In this document: positions 17,511 to 25,727 of the stretch, in pieces
How positions within the stretch are numbered: position 1 is the stretch's first letter
Layout of the letters: each line of letters starts with the position of its first letter
NCBI RefSeq assembly: GCF_000359745.1
Contig: NZ_AQHN01000056.1
Coordinates: forward strand, 186,001 to 250,000
Direction: 5' to 3'
Length of the DNA stretch: 64,000 nt
From: Rhizobium freirei PRF 81
GTDB lineage: Bacteria > Pseudomonadota > Alphaproteobacteria > Rhizobiales > Rhizobiaceae
Notes under the pieces: generated by a model
The model's database searches: none
Told to the model about the DNA's origin: nothing
What the model saw: only the letters and a program-made list of their open reading frames with translations
Made by a program: the position numbers and the translations under genes

Positions 17511-18008
17511 ATGAACCGATTTCTCAGCTCTTTTATTGCCGTCAGCCTCTGCACCGCTGTTCCAGGGCTGGCTTTCGCCACCGACGTAACGGTGGGGAAG
17601 CTCAAGATTACCGCGCCCTATGCGCGCGCCATGGTGCCAGGCGCCGAAGTCGGCGGCGGCTATCTGACGATCACCAATACCGGCAGGACCGACGATCGGC
17701 TGATCGCAGCCAGCTCGTCGAGGGCCCTGAAGGTGGAAGTCCATGAAATGAAAATGGACAACGACGTCATGGTCATGCGTCAGCTCGCCGGCGGCCTGCC
17801 GCTCCCCGCCGGCAAGAGTATCCAGCTGAAACCCGGCAGCTACCACCTCATGTTCATGGAGGTCGTCGATCCGTTCAAACAAGGAGAGACGATCAGAGCA
17901 AGATTGACCTTCGAAAAGGCCGGCTCGATCGATGTCGATTTCCCTGTGGGTTCGGCCGTCGCCAGCACGGCTGATAATGGAGGCAAACATGCCAACGCAG
18001 CTGAATGA
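17511..18008 (+). CDS. Periplasmic copper chaperone PCu(A)C
   Basis: This 165-residue protein has a cleavable signal peptide (residues 1-23, ending LAFA) and a PCu(A)C domain. The Cu(I) ligands follow the family spacing: a His and Met pair in VEVHEMKMDNDVMVM and the later YHLMFM. Such proteins deliver copper to the CuA centre of cytochrome oxidase together with SCO proteins. The SCO gene starts 49 bases downstream. The frame is open far upstream, but those codons are a shadow of the PepSY gene; the real start is at 17511 with GGAG upstream. Confidence 0.93.
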   Translation: MNRFLSSFIAVSLCTAVPGLAFATDVTVGKLKITAPYARAMVPGAEVGGGYLTITNTGRTDDRLIAASSSRALKVEVHEMKMDNDVMVMRQLAGGLPLPAGKSIQLKPGSYHLMFMEVVDPFKQGETIRARLTFEKAGSIDVDFPVGSAVASTADNGGKHANAAE

Positions 18009-18057
18009 ACGGCGCAGCGGCAGCCGCGTCTCCCCTCGCGCCAAACAGGAGAAGCCG

Positions 18058-18651
18058 ATGTTCACCAGGGAATGGTCGATCCCCGCGATCCTGACGATCT
18101 TCCTGCTCAGCGTCTGCGGCCTGATCGCCTATTTCACCTGGAGCCTCATCCCACAGGCAACGGCGGCCGAAAACCATGTCGGCGGACCATTCAACCTGAT
18201 CGACGACCACGGCCAGCCCATTACGGAGCAGGCGCTCAAGGGCCATCCGTCGCTGATCTACTTCGGCTACACCCATTGCCCCGACGTGTGCCCGACGACG
18301 CTGTTCGAGATGGCCGGCTGGTTCAAGACGCTTGGCCCCGAAGCGGGCAGGCTGAAGGCCTATTTCTTTTCCGTGGATCCCGAACGCGACACGCCTGATG
18401 TCATGCACAAATACACCGGCAATTTCACCGATCGCATCACCGGCATTACCGGCGACCCGGCGGAAATGCAAAAGGCCGTCAAAGGCTGGCGCATCTATAC
18501 CAAGAAGGTGCCTTCACCCGGTGGCGACTACACGATGGATCACACCGCCTCTGTTCTTCTGATCGATGCAGGCGGCAATCTGCGTGGCCTGATCGCCTAT
18601 GGCGAAGACGAGGGCATCGCGCTGCAAAAGATCCGCAATCTTCTGAAGTGA
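18058..18651 (+). CDS. SCO1/SenC-family copper chaperone
   Basis: This 197-residue protein is anchored by one N-terminal helix (about residues 10-32) with a periplasmic thioredoxin-like domain. The copper and redox motif reads THCPDVCPTT (CxxxC), and the conserved His lies in TMDHTAS. SCO proteins insert copper into the CuA site of cytochrome c oxidase. It follows the PCu(A)C gene and precedes CopC. ATG at 18058 is chosen over earlier in-frame ATGs because AGGAG lies ten bases upstream and the protein then begins just before the anchor. Confidence 0.93.
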   Translation: MFTREWSIPAILTIFLLSVCGLIAYFTWSLIPQATAAENHVGGPFNLIDDHGQPITEQALKGHPSLIYFGYTHCPDVCPTTLFEMAGWFKTLGPEAGRLKAYFFSVDPERDTPDVMHKYTGNFTDRITGITGDPAEMQKAVKGWRIYTKKVPSPGGDYTMDHTASVLLIDAGGNLRGLIAYGEDEGIALQKIRNLLK

Positions 18652-18666
18652 CCGGTCTCCGGTCAC
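18648..18666 (+). other. Hairpin containing the SCO stop codon
   Basis: GTGACCGG-TCT-CCGGTCAC is a perfect eight-pair stem. The TGA stop of the SCO gene lies inside the left arm. No T-run follows, so readthrough into the CopC gene is expected, perhaps with a 3'-end-stabilising effect. Confidence 0.55.
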
Positions 18667-18776
18667 CCGCATCTGTCCCTTCGGCCGCAATCCGAACGGA
18701 TGTCATCGGCGACATCGGCTCGCCAGCAAACCCGCCACAGGCCTCCTGGGGCGCTCAACCCGAAAGGAAAAACGAC

Positions 18777-19145
18777 ATGCCCCGGATGAAGAAGCTGCTG
18801 CTTGCCACACTCACCGTCAGCCTGGCACTTGCGGGCCAATCCTTTGCGCATGCTCATCTCAAGACTTCCGCACCTGCCGCCGATAGCGCCGTCAAGCAAG
18901 CCCCGTTGGAACTCGACCTAACCTTCACCGAAAGCCTCAATCTGAAATTCAGCGGCGTAACCGTTACCGGCCCCGACAAGAAAGTCGTGAAAACCGGCGC
19001 TTCCATGCTCATGGATGGCGACAGGATGCTGATGGTGCCTGTGAGCGACAAGCTCGCCCCAGGCAAATATACGGTCGAATGGCACGTGCTCTCGACGGAT
19101 GGTCATAAGACCAACGGCAGTTACAGCTTCACCGTCGCACCCTGA
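18777..19145 (+). CDS. CopC-family copper-binding protein
   Basis: This 122-residue periplasmic protein has a signal peptide (about residues 1-22, ending SFAHA) and a single CopC domain. Cleavage would expose an N-terminal His in HAHLKTS, a Cu(II) ligand in CopC; the other ligands fit STDGHKTNGSYSF. CopC proteins carry copper in the periplasm, often with CopD, but no CopD gene is present here. It ends the PepSY-PCu(A)C-SCO cluster. ATG at 18777 follows GAAAGGAAAA. Confidence 0.92.
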   Translation: MPRMKKLLLATLTVSLALAGQSFAHAHLKTSAPAADSAVKQAPLELDLTFTESLNLKFSGVTVTGPDKKVVKTGASMLMDGDRMLMVPVSDKLAPGKYTVEWHVLSTDGHKTNGSYSFTVAP

Positions 19146-19217
19146 TCGGACAGGTCAGCGGCGGCCGACGGCCGCTCCGGCACTATGCGCCGGATAGAAC
19201 CGACCGGAGGCAGCCGC

Positions 19218-19967
19218 CTATCCGGACACGCATTTCCTGACGAAATGCAGCCACGTGTCGTTGCGACGGACGGTCGCCCTCGGTAGGCCGAACGGATCGT
19301 CCTGCGGCCGCGCCCTGCCGCGCTGCGTCGTCGTCGCCGCGCTGTAACCGGCCTCATAGGTCAGCTTTCGATCCACTTGCGTTTCATCGCCATAGGGAAA
19401 ACAGAAAGACGAGACCTCGACACCAAGCAAATCCTCGAGCACGCCGCGGGAATCGGAGATCTGACGGCGCGCCTCCGTCTGCGACAGTTGCGGCAGGTGC
19501 ACATGGTCGAGGGTATGCGAACCCACCTCGTGCCCAAGACTGCTCCAGTGCCGCAAATGCTCGGCCGACATGCAAGCTGCCGGCGCGACTCCAAGCGGCA
19601 GGTCCCAGACGTTGCTCCCGCCGATCTGATTCGCGACCACGAAGTTCGTCGCGGTAAAGCCGAACTCCTGCAGCACGGGCAGCGCATTCTCATAGACGTT
19701 GAGATAGCTGTCGTCGAAGGTGATGGCCGCCACTTTTCCGGCCTTCGCTCCCGTGACGAAGGGCATCGCCTCACGCAGCGACAGCCCCTGGATTCCCAGC
19801 CTTTTCAGCCACTTCATCTGGCTGCGGAAGGCGTCCGGATGGACGACCATGCTTCTGAATGGTGCCTTGCCGGAAGGCGGTACGGCAATCTGATGATATG
19901 CGAGGATGGGAACGGCCAAGTTGAACGTCTCAGATGGTGTTGCGCGAGCGCAGTGCAATTCTTGCAC
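19218..19967 (-). CDS. Polysaccharide deacetylase (NodB-type)
   Basis: This 249-residue protein carries a NodB-homology domain. Motif 1 reads ITFDDSYLNVYENALP with the metal-binding and catalytic Asp pair, and motif 2 reads SHTLDHVHLP with the zinc His pair. Such enzymes remove acetyl groups from extracellular polysaccharide or peptidoglycan. The first codon is GTG, and the start overlaps the 3' end of the GT25 gene by 38 bases, so the true start may lie a little downstream, before VPILAYHQI. No signal peptide is obvious. Probably one transcript with GT25. Confidence 0.85.
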   Translation of the reverse strand: MQELHCARATPSETFNLAVPILAYHQIAVPPSGKAPFRSMVVHPDAFRSQMKWLKRLGIQGLSLREAMPFVTGAKAGKVAAITFDDSYLNVYENALPVLQEFGFTATNFVVANQIGGSNVWDLPLGVAPAACMSAEHLRHWSSLGHEVGSHTLDHVHLPQLSQTEARRQISDSRGVLEDLLGVEVSSFCFPYGDETQVDRKLTYEAGYSAATTTQRGRARPQDDPFGLPRATVRRNDTWLHFVRKCVSG

Positions 19968-20748
19968 GATATAGCGGCCGCAACACCTCTCTGGAAAGCT
20001 TTTCCATCAAAGTTCTGCGACTCTTGATGGTGCTGCCGCCGAGCTGCGAGGAGATTTCGTGCACGCCGCCGGGCAGGACGGAAAGCGGTGAAACCTTTGT
20101 GAGCCAGCGCATCTGCACGGTCGTATCGACCGGACGATCAAAGACTTCTGTTGCTTCCAGCAGACGGATGGCGGCATCGCGGCTGACAAGCTGGGCCACC
20201 ATGCCGAGACCGACGCGCGTCGGCTGGATGACGTCGGTCTTGTCCTGCGTCCATACGCACTTGCCATCTTCCTTGCCCATGCGGAAGGGGAAGCGAATAA
20301 AGGCACCGGGCACAAGGCAGGCCTTGGCGGCGGCAAAGGCGGCAGGAAACAAATCGTCGATCTCGACATCGTCTTCGAATATGAGACCAGCATCGATCCC
20401 CTGTTCGACAATGGTCGCCCATGCCTTGCGATGCGACAGGAAGCAGGCGATCTCGCCGGTGCTCATTTCGAACGGATAGGACGGCGCATGAAGCCGGCGG
20501 CGATACACCCGATCTATCTCGGCCTTGGTCAGGGAACGCCCGTCGACCGCCTCGACGATTTCGCTGGGAACCGGAAGGCTCGCCATTAGTCTTTCGACCT
20601 GCGGCAAGCGATCGCGGGCGCGGTCCAGATGGACGACGAAACCACGGATGACGGGCTGGACGGGCTCCGACGCATGATCGAATCCGATCCCCGTATGTGA
20701 TCTTTCAAGCGGCATCGCCGAAGACAGGTTGGATCCGCGATTCTGCAT
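19930..20748 (-). CDS. Glycosyltransferase family 25 protein
   Basis: This roughly 272-residue protein is a GT25 (LPS beta-galactosyltransferase-like) enzyme. It shows the N-terminal GFVVHLDRARDR, the conserved GEIACFLSHRKAW and the metal-binding LIFEDDVEI. These enzymes add sugars to LPS or other glycans at the cytoplasmic face. Start choice is uncertain: the frame opens at TTG 20787, and ATG codons lie at 20748 and 20715. The deacetylase gene overlaps its end and a GT29-like gene lies upstream, suggesting a small surface-glycan locus. Confidence 0.85.
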   Translation of the reverse strand: MQNRGSNLSSAMPLERSHTGIGFDHASEPVQPVIRGFVVHLDRARDRLPQVERLMASLPVPSEIVEAVDGRSLTKAEIDRVYRRRLHAPSYPFEMSTGEIACFLSHRKAWATIVEQGIDAGLIFEDDVEIDDLFPAAFAAAKACLVPGAFIRFPFRMGKEDGKCVWTQDKTDVIQPTRVGLGMVAQLVSRDAAIRLLEATEVFDRPVDTTVQMRWLTKVSPLSVLPGGVHEISSQLGGSTIKSRRTLMEKLSREVLRPLYRARIALRSRNTI

Positions 20749-20886
20749 CAAATAGTGTCCCGATGTTATTAAGGCAGGCTCTAGCAATCGTGAATGAAGG
20801 CGGGCTTAGGTAAAAATGAGCCAAAACTGAAAATTGCGATGTCCAGCCATACTACACACAGCAAAAGGCGGACCTATTGACGACGG

Positions 20887-21504
20887 TCAGGCAAGTATAC
20901 TGATTCGACCACTCGCCATTTTGTCTTCGACCCAACGGCGTTCGTCCAGTAGAGAATGGCGCTTCCACCCGTCCCAACTGAAACCGCACAATTTCACCTC
21001 CCATTCGCAGGCGGAAAGTATCGAAAGCACGTATCGAATGCCGAAGAAGCCGACGCTTGGAGTGGCTGGACGCTTCTGGCATTCGGCAACCCCGAGCTCC
21101 GCGCAGCCATCGATATAGAACTGCGGCGGCATGATCCGGATCTCCTTGCCCGTGGCGCCGGCGAGTTTGATCATCCGCATCATCCAATCGCCCTTCCGGC
21201 GGCCCTTCAGGCGCTGGAGGACGCGAGACCTGCGGCTATGCCTGCCGAAAATACCGGGGTGATAGGCTAGCACGATCTTCTTGGCGGCCTTGAAGGTGGC
21301 GCTGGTCAGGAATGCCGGATCGATCAACCGGCGCGGCATGCGTTTGCTCGAGGCTGCGAGCATAAGGACATCCGTGCGTGAGCCGCTCAAGCCGATAGAT
21401 GCCTTGGGCTCCTCGAAGCGCATCGCGAATTCCGCATTGTCCACGATCTCGGATAGATCGCGATGCAGTTTTCCGTTGCCGACGATGACTGCCGTTTTAC
21501 GCAT
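20887..21504 (-). CDS. GT29/sialyltransferase-like protein
   Basis: This 205-residue protein begins MRKTAVIVGNGKLHRDLSE and has TDVLMLAASS and VGFFGIRYVLSIL. The pattern resembles the glycosyltransferase 29 (sialyltransferase-like) fold found in rhizobia, sometimes mislabelled as a urease accessory protein; that comparison is from memory. The donor and acceptor are unknown. It lies upstream of GT25 and the deacetylase on the same strand with a ~140-base gap. Alternative: an uncharacterised Rossmann-type sugar enzyme. Confidence 0.55.
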   Translation of the reverse strand: MRKTAVIVGNGKLHRDLSEIVDNAEFAMRFEEPKASIGLSGSRTDVLMLAASSKRMPRRLIDPAFLTSATFKAAKKIVLAYHPGIFGRHSRRSRVLQRLKGRRKGDWMMRMIKLAGATGKEIRIMPPQFYIDGCAELGVAECQKRPATPSVGFFGIRYVLSILSACEWEVKLCGFSWDGWKRHSLLDERRWVEDKMASGRISILA

Positions 21505-21729
21505 AAATTGAAAACACTCACCTTTCCATCAGGACGTGCAACAGCAGATATGAATCGAAATTGCGTCAATAATAATACCAAATAGATGAAATCGTACGAC
21601 AGCCCGAAAGATCGAGAGCTATCGGCGGCAGGCAGCCGCCGGAGTGGCCTCCATGGAGAGAAGCCATGCGGGCCGGCGACCGTGCCTCCCTATCGACGCT
21701 GCTGAAGCTGAAATCTTGTCTCGAAATGC

Positions 21730-21751
21730 AAAAGGAGCCCAAATGGGCTCC
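21730..21751 (-). terminator. Rho-independent terminator of the DUF882 gene
   Basis: On the minus strand GGAGCCC-ATTT-GGGCTCC is followed by TTTT. It lies about 30 bases after the DUF882 stop. Confidence 0.85.
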
Positions 21752-21782
21752 CCGCAAGCTGGATCATCTGGGATGCGCTCGG

Positions 21783-23750
21783 CTATTCGACCGAGTTGAA
21801 CTTCTTCACCTGGAGGAAATTCACGGCCGAGCCGCTGAAGCGTTCCGGGTCGATCGAGGCCGTCTGCATCTTGAAGCCGTCGGTATAAACGGCCGTCGGC
21901 TGGGCACGAAGTGCCGGACTTACGAAACGCGGCGCCTTGACCGGACGGTTGACGATCTCGACGCGGGCCTTTGCGATTGCCCACTGGGAAATCATCTTTT
22001 CGGTCAGCTTCGGCGCCGTCGTTATCGTGGCATGACCGGCATCGGCGTCAACGGCATCCTGCTTGCTCGGCCGACCACCCTTGGCCGCGATGCCGGCAGC
22101 AATCGGGCGCTCCTGCGGCCTTGTCGCATCGAAGCTGTCATTGAAACGGCGGTTGCTTGCCTTGACCTCATTGCGGATCGGCGCCAGTGCAGCCACCTGC
22201 ATCGGCATCTGCTGCGCCGGTCTCTGCTGCGGCAGAACCGATGCAATCGCCTGCGCAGCATCGTTACCACCAACGGCACCATTGCTGGGCGGCGCAATCT
22301 GGTCCTTCGACGCAACATCGTTAAGCGGCGGGTTTACGGGAACTTCAGCACTGGCAACCGATCGATCGGGCCGGCTCTGCTCGAGCGCCGCAACGATCGC
22401 GGGCGAAAGCGTATTCGCGTCGGCCTGGTCGTCGAGGGCTTCCTGATCGGCATTGGCAGAGGCCAAAAGATTCTCCGCAATTTCAGGACGCTGTGCCGGC
22501 AGAGGCACGGCCGCCAGCTGGCCCCTCATATCAGCCTCGGCCGACGCCACTTCGGCATCGCCAGGCGCACGACGCTCAAGCAGGGACGGCACGGGTACAC
22601 GATAGGAGCGAAGATCGGCATATTGCGGCTGTTCGCCCGCATCCGGCATGGCTGCAGCAAGCGCGGCCTGCGCATCGTTGCGCGGCGGCGATACGAGAGC
22701 GGAAGCAACTTCGCTGCCAGCAGGCTGATTGCCGAAGGCCGGGCGAACCTGCGGAACAGGCGCGTTTATGCTGGCAACCTGAACCTGGGGCTGGGTTTGA
22801 GCCTGGACGGGTGCGCTGTCGTCGCCATCATCGCTTGCCGCGGCCGGAGCCGGTTGACTCTTCTGGCTAGCCGAAGCGACAGCCACCGGTGCTGCCGCCG
22901 TTCCGCTTTCCGCATTGTCCTCTTCTTCGTCGGCACCGCCGCCAATGCCAAACAGGCGGGCGAAGAAGCCGCGCCGAGGCGAGGAAGAGCTGGCGATCTG
23001 GATATTATCAGACGACATGCGGCGTTTGTAATCCGCAACAGCCTCCTGATAGCCCGGCAACGGGCGGCCGTCGGCGGGAATATGCATCGTCTTGCCGTTC
23101 GGGAACAGGCGGACGAGTTCCTGGCGATCCATGCGCGGCCAGGCGCGCACGCCACCGACGTCCATGTGCACGAACGGCGAACCGGAGGTCGGATAGTAGC
23201 CGACGCCGCCCACCTGCAGCTTCATGCCGATCTCGCGCAGCTTGGAAAGCTTGACGTCCGGAAGATAGAAATCCATCGCATTGCCGAGCATGTGCTGGCT
23301 TTTCTTGGCAACGCCGGTATGGGAAGAGCGCGTGCGCAGCATCTCGTTGGTGCCCGGCGACCGGAAGCCGCAGATCACGTAGATGAATTCGTGCGAACCG
23401 CTTTCGCGGTAGGCTTCCCAGATGAGGTCGAACAGACGCGGGTTCATCTTGGTCGGCTGGTTCTTGCGCCAGTCGCGCAGGATACGGTTCAGCTTTTCCA
23501 GACCGTCCGGATCGAACTTGCCATTGCGCTTGTAAGTGATGACGGCCTTTTCGCCGGTATGGACGTAATAGATCTTCAGGCTGCGGGTTTCACCGCCGGC
23601 CTGAGAGGGCGTGCCGACGAATACGGGGGTAGAAACAGCCAAAGCAAGGAGGCCAACGGCTGCAACCTTGGCCACCTTGCGAAATAAGTCCGAGCACGCA
23701 GAAAACCCGCTCAAGCTTTTAGGCTTGGTATTTCCACTCAAATTCGGCAA
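21783..23750 (-). CDS. Exported DUF882 (peptidase M15-like) protein with long disordered tail
   Basis: This protein of up to 655 residues has a signal-like segment (about residues 28-50) and a DUF882/YcbK-type domain (about 55-230). Metal-binding motifs are visible: SQHMLGNAMDF (HxxxxxxxD) and VHMDVGG, as in D,D- or L,D-carboxypeptidases of peptidoglycan. The remaining ~400 residues are Ala, Pro and Gln-rich with no recognisable fold. No ATG precedes the signal: starts are TTG at 23750, 23741 or 23714. A rho-independent terminator follows the gene. Likely role: cell-wall remodelling in the periplasm. Confidence 0.83.
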   Translation of the reverse strand: MPNLSGNTKPKSLSGFSACSDLFRKVAKVAAVGLLALAVSTPVFVGTPSQAGGETRSLKIYYVHTGEKAVITYKRNGKFDPDGLEKLNRILRDWRKNQPTKMNPRLFDLIWEAYRESGSHEFIYVICGFRSPGTNEMLRTRSSHTGVAKKSQHMLGNAMDFYLPDVKLSKLREIGMKLQVGGVGYYPTSGSPFVHMDVGGVRAWPRMDRQELVRLFPNGKTMHIPADGRPLPGYQEAVADYKRRMSSDNIQIASSSSPRRGFFARLFGIGGGADEEEDNAESGTAAAPVAVASASQKSQPAPAAASDDGDDSAPVQAQTQPQVQVASINAPVPQVRPAFGNQPAGSEVASALVSPPRNDAQAALAAAMPDAGEQPQYADLRSYRVPVPSLLERRAPGDAEVASAEADMRGQLAAVPLPAQRPEIAENLLASANADQEALDDQADANTLSPAIVAALEQSRPDRSVASAEVPVNPPLNDVASKDQIAPPSNGAVGGNDAAQAIASVLPQQRPAQQMPMQVAALAPIRNEVKASNRRFNDSFDATRPQERPIAAGIAAKGGRPSKQDAVDADAGHATITTAPKLTEKMISQWAIAKARVEIVNRPVKAPRFVSPALRAQPTAVYTDGFKMQTASIDPERFSGSAVNFLQVKKFNSVE

Positions 23751-23904
23751 TTCGATCCCCGTCCGACAGACAATGTCGCATCGTGTTCCAAATGGCTGTC
23801 AATTGCGGTGACACGATGGCAAAAATGCCACACATAGTCGCCCTCTTCATACATGGTGAACGATGCACTAACAAGTGCTTTACGACGGGTAACAAAATAT
23901 GCTT

Positions 23905-23919
23905 GCTTAAACGTTAAGC
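23905..23919. promoter_or_regulatory. Palindrome in the DUF882 upstream region
   Basis: GCTTAA-ACG-TTAAGC is a perfect six-base dyad about 155 bases before the DUF882 start. The TTAA half-sites are like those bound by CtrA, but the spacing (three rather than seven bases) does not fit the CtrA consensus. The regulator is unknown. Confidence 0.3.
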
Positions 23920-23925
23920 TCTCCT

Positions 23926-25506
23926 TCATGCGGCGCTTTTTTGCGGGTCATCCGGGTCTATCCCGTAGTCCTTCAACTTGCGATAGAGAGTCGAACGCCC
24001 GATCCCGAGTTTTCTTGCGACCTGGCTCATCTGCCCGCGATAGAATTTGAGGGCGAATCGGATCAACTCTTCCTCGACATCCGCCAGTTTTCTTACATCT
24101 CCTGATGTATTCGTACTGACGATGACATTGTCCGAACCGGTCGACAAACCATCGCCGACAGGAAGCGGAGAGGTTGCAGTCGCATCGGAGGAGACGACGC
24201 GCATGCCGCGTTCCATTCGCTCTCCGGCTGCAGCTTCCGAAGCGTGAGTCTGCGAATTATCCACAACTAAGGTCGGATGCTCGTTGGCGAAATAGCCCGG
24301 CAGCTGTGCCGCAATCTGCGGAAAATCGGTATCCAGCAGTTCCGATCCTTCGGACAGGACGACCGCCCGGAAGACCGCATTTTCGAGCTGACGGATATTG
24401 CCCGGCCAGTCATAGGCCGTCAGCAAAGCAAGTGCGCTGTTGCTGATCGCAAGCGGATGGTCGAGCTTCTGCTCGATTGCAAAACGATCGGCGAAGGCAC
24501 GCGCCAGATGCGGAATATCTTCCTTGCGGCGGCGCAGCGCCGGCATGGTGATCGGGAAGACATTGAGCCGATAGTAGAGATCCTCGCGGAACCGACCGGC
24601 CTTCACCTCTTCGATGAGATCCTTGTTGGTCGCCGAAATCAGCCGGACGTTGACCTTCTGCGCGACGCGCGCGCCGACAGTCTCGATTTCGCCCTGCTGC
24701 ACGGCGCGCAGCAGCTTGACCTGGACTTCCAGCGGCAGATCGCCGATTTCGTCGAGGAACAGCGTACCGCCGTCCGCTTCCATGAACTTGCCGACATGCC
24801 GCTCGGCCGCGCCGGTGAAGGCGCCCTTCTCATGCCCGAACAGGATGCTTTCGACCAGATTATGCGGGATGGCACCGCAGTTGACGGTGACGAACGGCTT
24901 GCCGGCGCGGTCGCTGGCGGCCTGGATGGCACGCGCGACGAGCTCCTTGCCGACGCCGGATTCGCCTTCGAGCACAACGGGGATATTCGATTGCGCCGCC
25001 CGATGCGCAAGATCGATCACGCGCATCATCGCCGGGCTTGCCGAGACGATGTCATCGAAGGTGATGGCGCTGGAACGCGACTTGCGCCCGGCGCGGGCCT
25101 TTGCTTCACGCTGGTCGAGCTTCAAAGCATTGGCGATCGACGCCGCAATGCGCTCCGGCGACACTGGCTTGACGACGAAATCGAAGGCGCCGGCCCGCAT
25201 GGCCTGCACGACCGTGTCTATGCCGCCTTGCCCCGTCTGCACGATGACGGGCAGGTCGATCCCCATATCGTTCAATGCGCCCAGAAACTCGATACCGTTC
25301 ATTTCCGGCATCATCAGATCGAGCACGATGACGTTGATCTGATCGCTGCTGCGCTTCAGAACCTCAAGGCCGAAACGGCCATTCTCCGCCAGATGGGCAA
25401 CGTGTCCGTGCCGCTCGATGGCATTTTTCAGCAGACGACGTTGAATCGGATCATCCTCGACAACGAGAATCTGCGCGCCACCCTTGGCGCTGTTATAAAC
25501 GGTCAT
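23926..25506 (-). CDS. Sigma-54-dependent response regulator (NtrC family)
   Basis: This 526-residue protein has three domains: a receiver (residues about 12-125, phosphorylation site Asp63 in [11 protein letters not shown]), a sigma-54-activating AAA+ domain (about 160-395, Walker A GESGVGKE and the sigma-54 contact loop GAFTGA), and a Fis-type helix-turn-helix at the C-terminus ([21 protein letters not shown]). A ~70-residue low-complexity linker precedes the helix-turn-helix. It should activate RpoN promoters when phosphorylated. No histidine kinase gene is adjacent, so it is an orphan regulator with unknown targets. Confidence 0.93.
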   Translation of the reverse strand: MTVYNSAKGGAQILVVEDDPIQRRLLKNAIERHGHVAHLAENGRFGLEVLKRSSDQINVIVLDLMMPEMNGIEFLGALNDMGIDLPVIVQTGQGGIDTVVQAMRAGAFDFVVKPVSPERIAASIANALKLDQREAKARAGRKSRSSAITFDDIVSASPAMMRVIDLAHRAAQSNIPVVLEGESGVGKELVARAIQAASDRAGKPFVTVNCGAIPHNLVESILFGHEKGAFTGAAERHVGKFMEADGGTLFLDEIGDLPLEVQVKLLRAVQQGEIETVGARVAQKVNVRLISATNKDLIEEVKAGRFREDLYYRLNVFPITMPALRRRKEDIPHLARAFADRFAIEQKLDHPLAISNSALALLTAYDWPGNIRQLENAVFRAVVLSEGSELLDTDFPQIAAQLPGYFANEHPTLVVDNSQTHASEAAAGERMERGMRVVSSDATATSPLPVGDGLSTGSDNVIVSTNTSGDVRKLADVEEELIRFALKFYRGQMSQVARKLGIGRSTLYRKLKDYGIDPDDPQKSAA

Positions 25507-25727
25507 TGGTGCCTCACTTCATGCGAAACCTGACAGGAACATTCGCAGAAAGGCTTGAACATGAAGTTTTGCCAAATCATCGCATTTTAATCATTATGAC
25601 GAATGTAACAGCGCCTGTGATTCAACCCGCCGGTGTAGGAAAATCAGGCCTTGCAGCAGGCTTTCCGGCCGAATAGACACGATCGGACCGGACGTTTCAA
25701 AATAATAAAGCAGAGGAAATATCGCCC

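Noticed and set aside
21666-23687. 673-codon open frame on the plus strand
   Set aside because: It lies antisense to the DUF882 gene. The Arg/His-rich translation has no family pattern, while the minus strand has a signal segment, metal motifs and a terminator.
23905-23919. CtrA binding site
   Set aside because: The TTAA half-sites are three bases apart, while the CtrA consensus needs seven.
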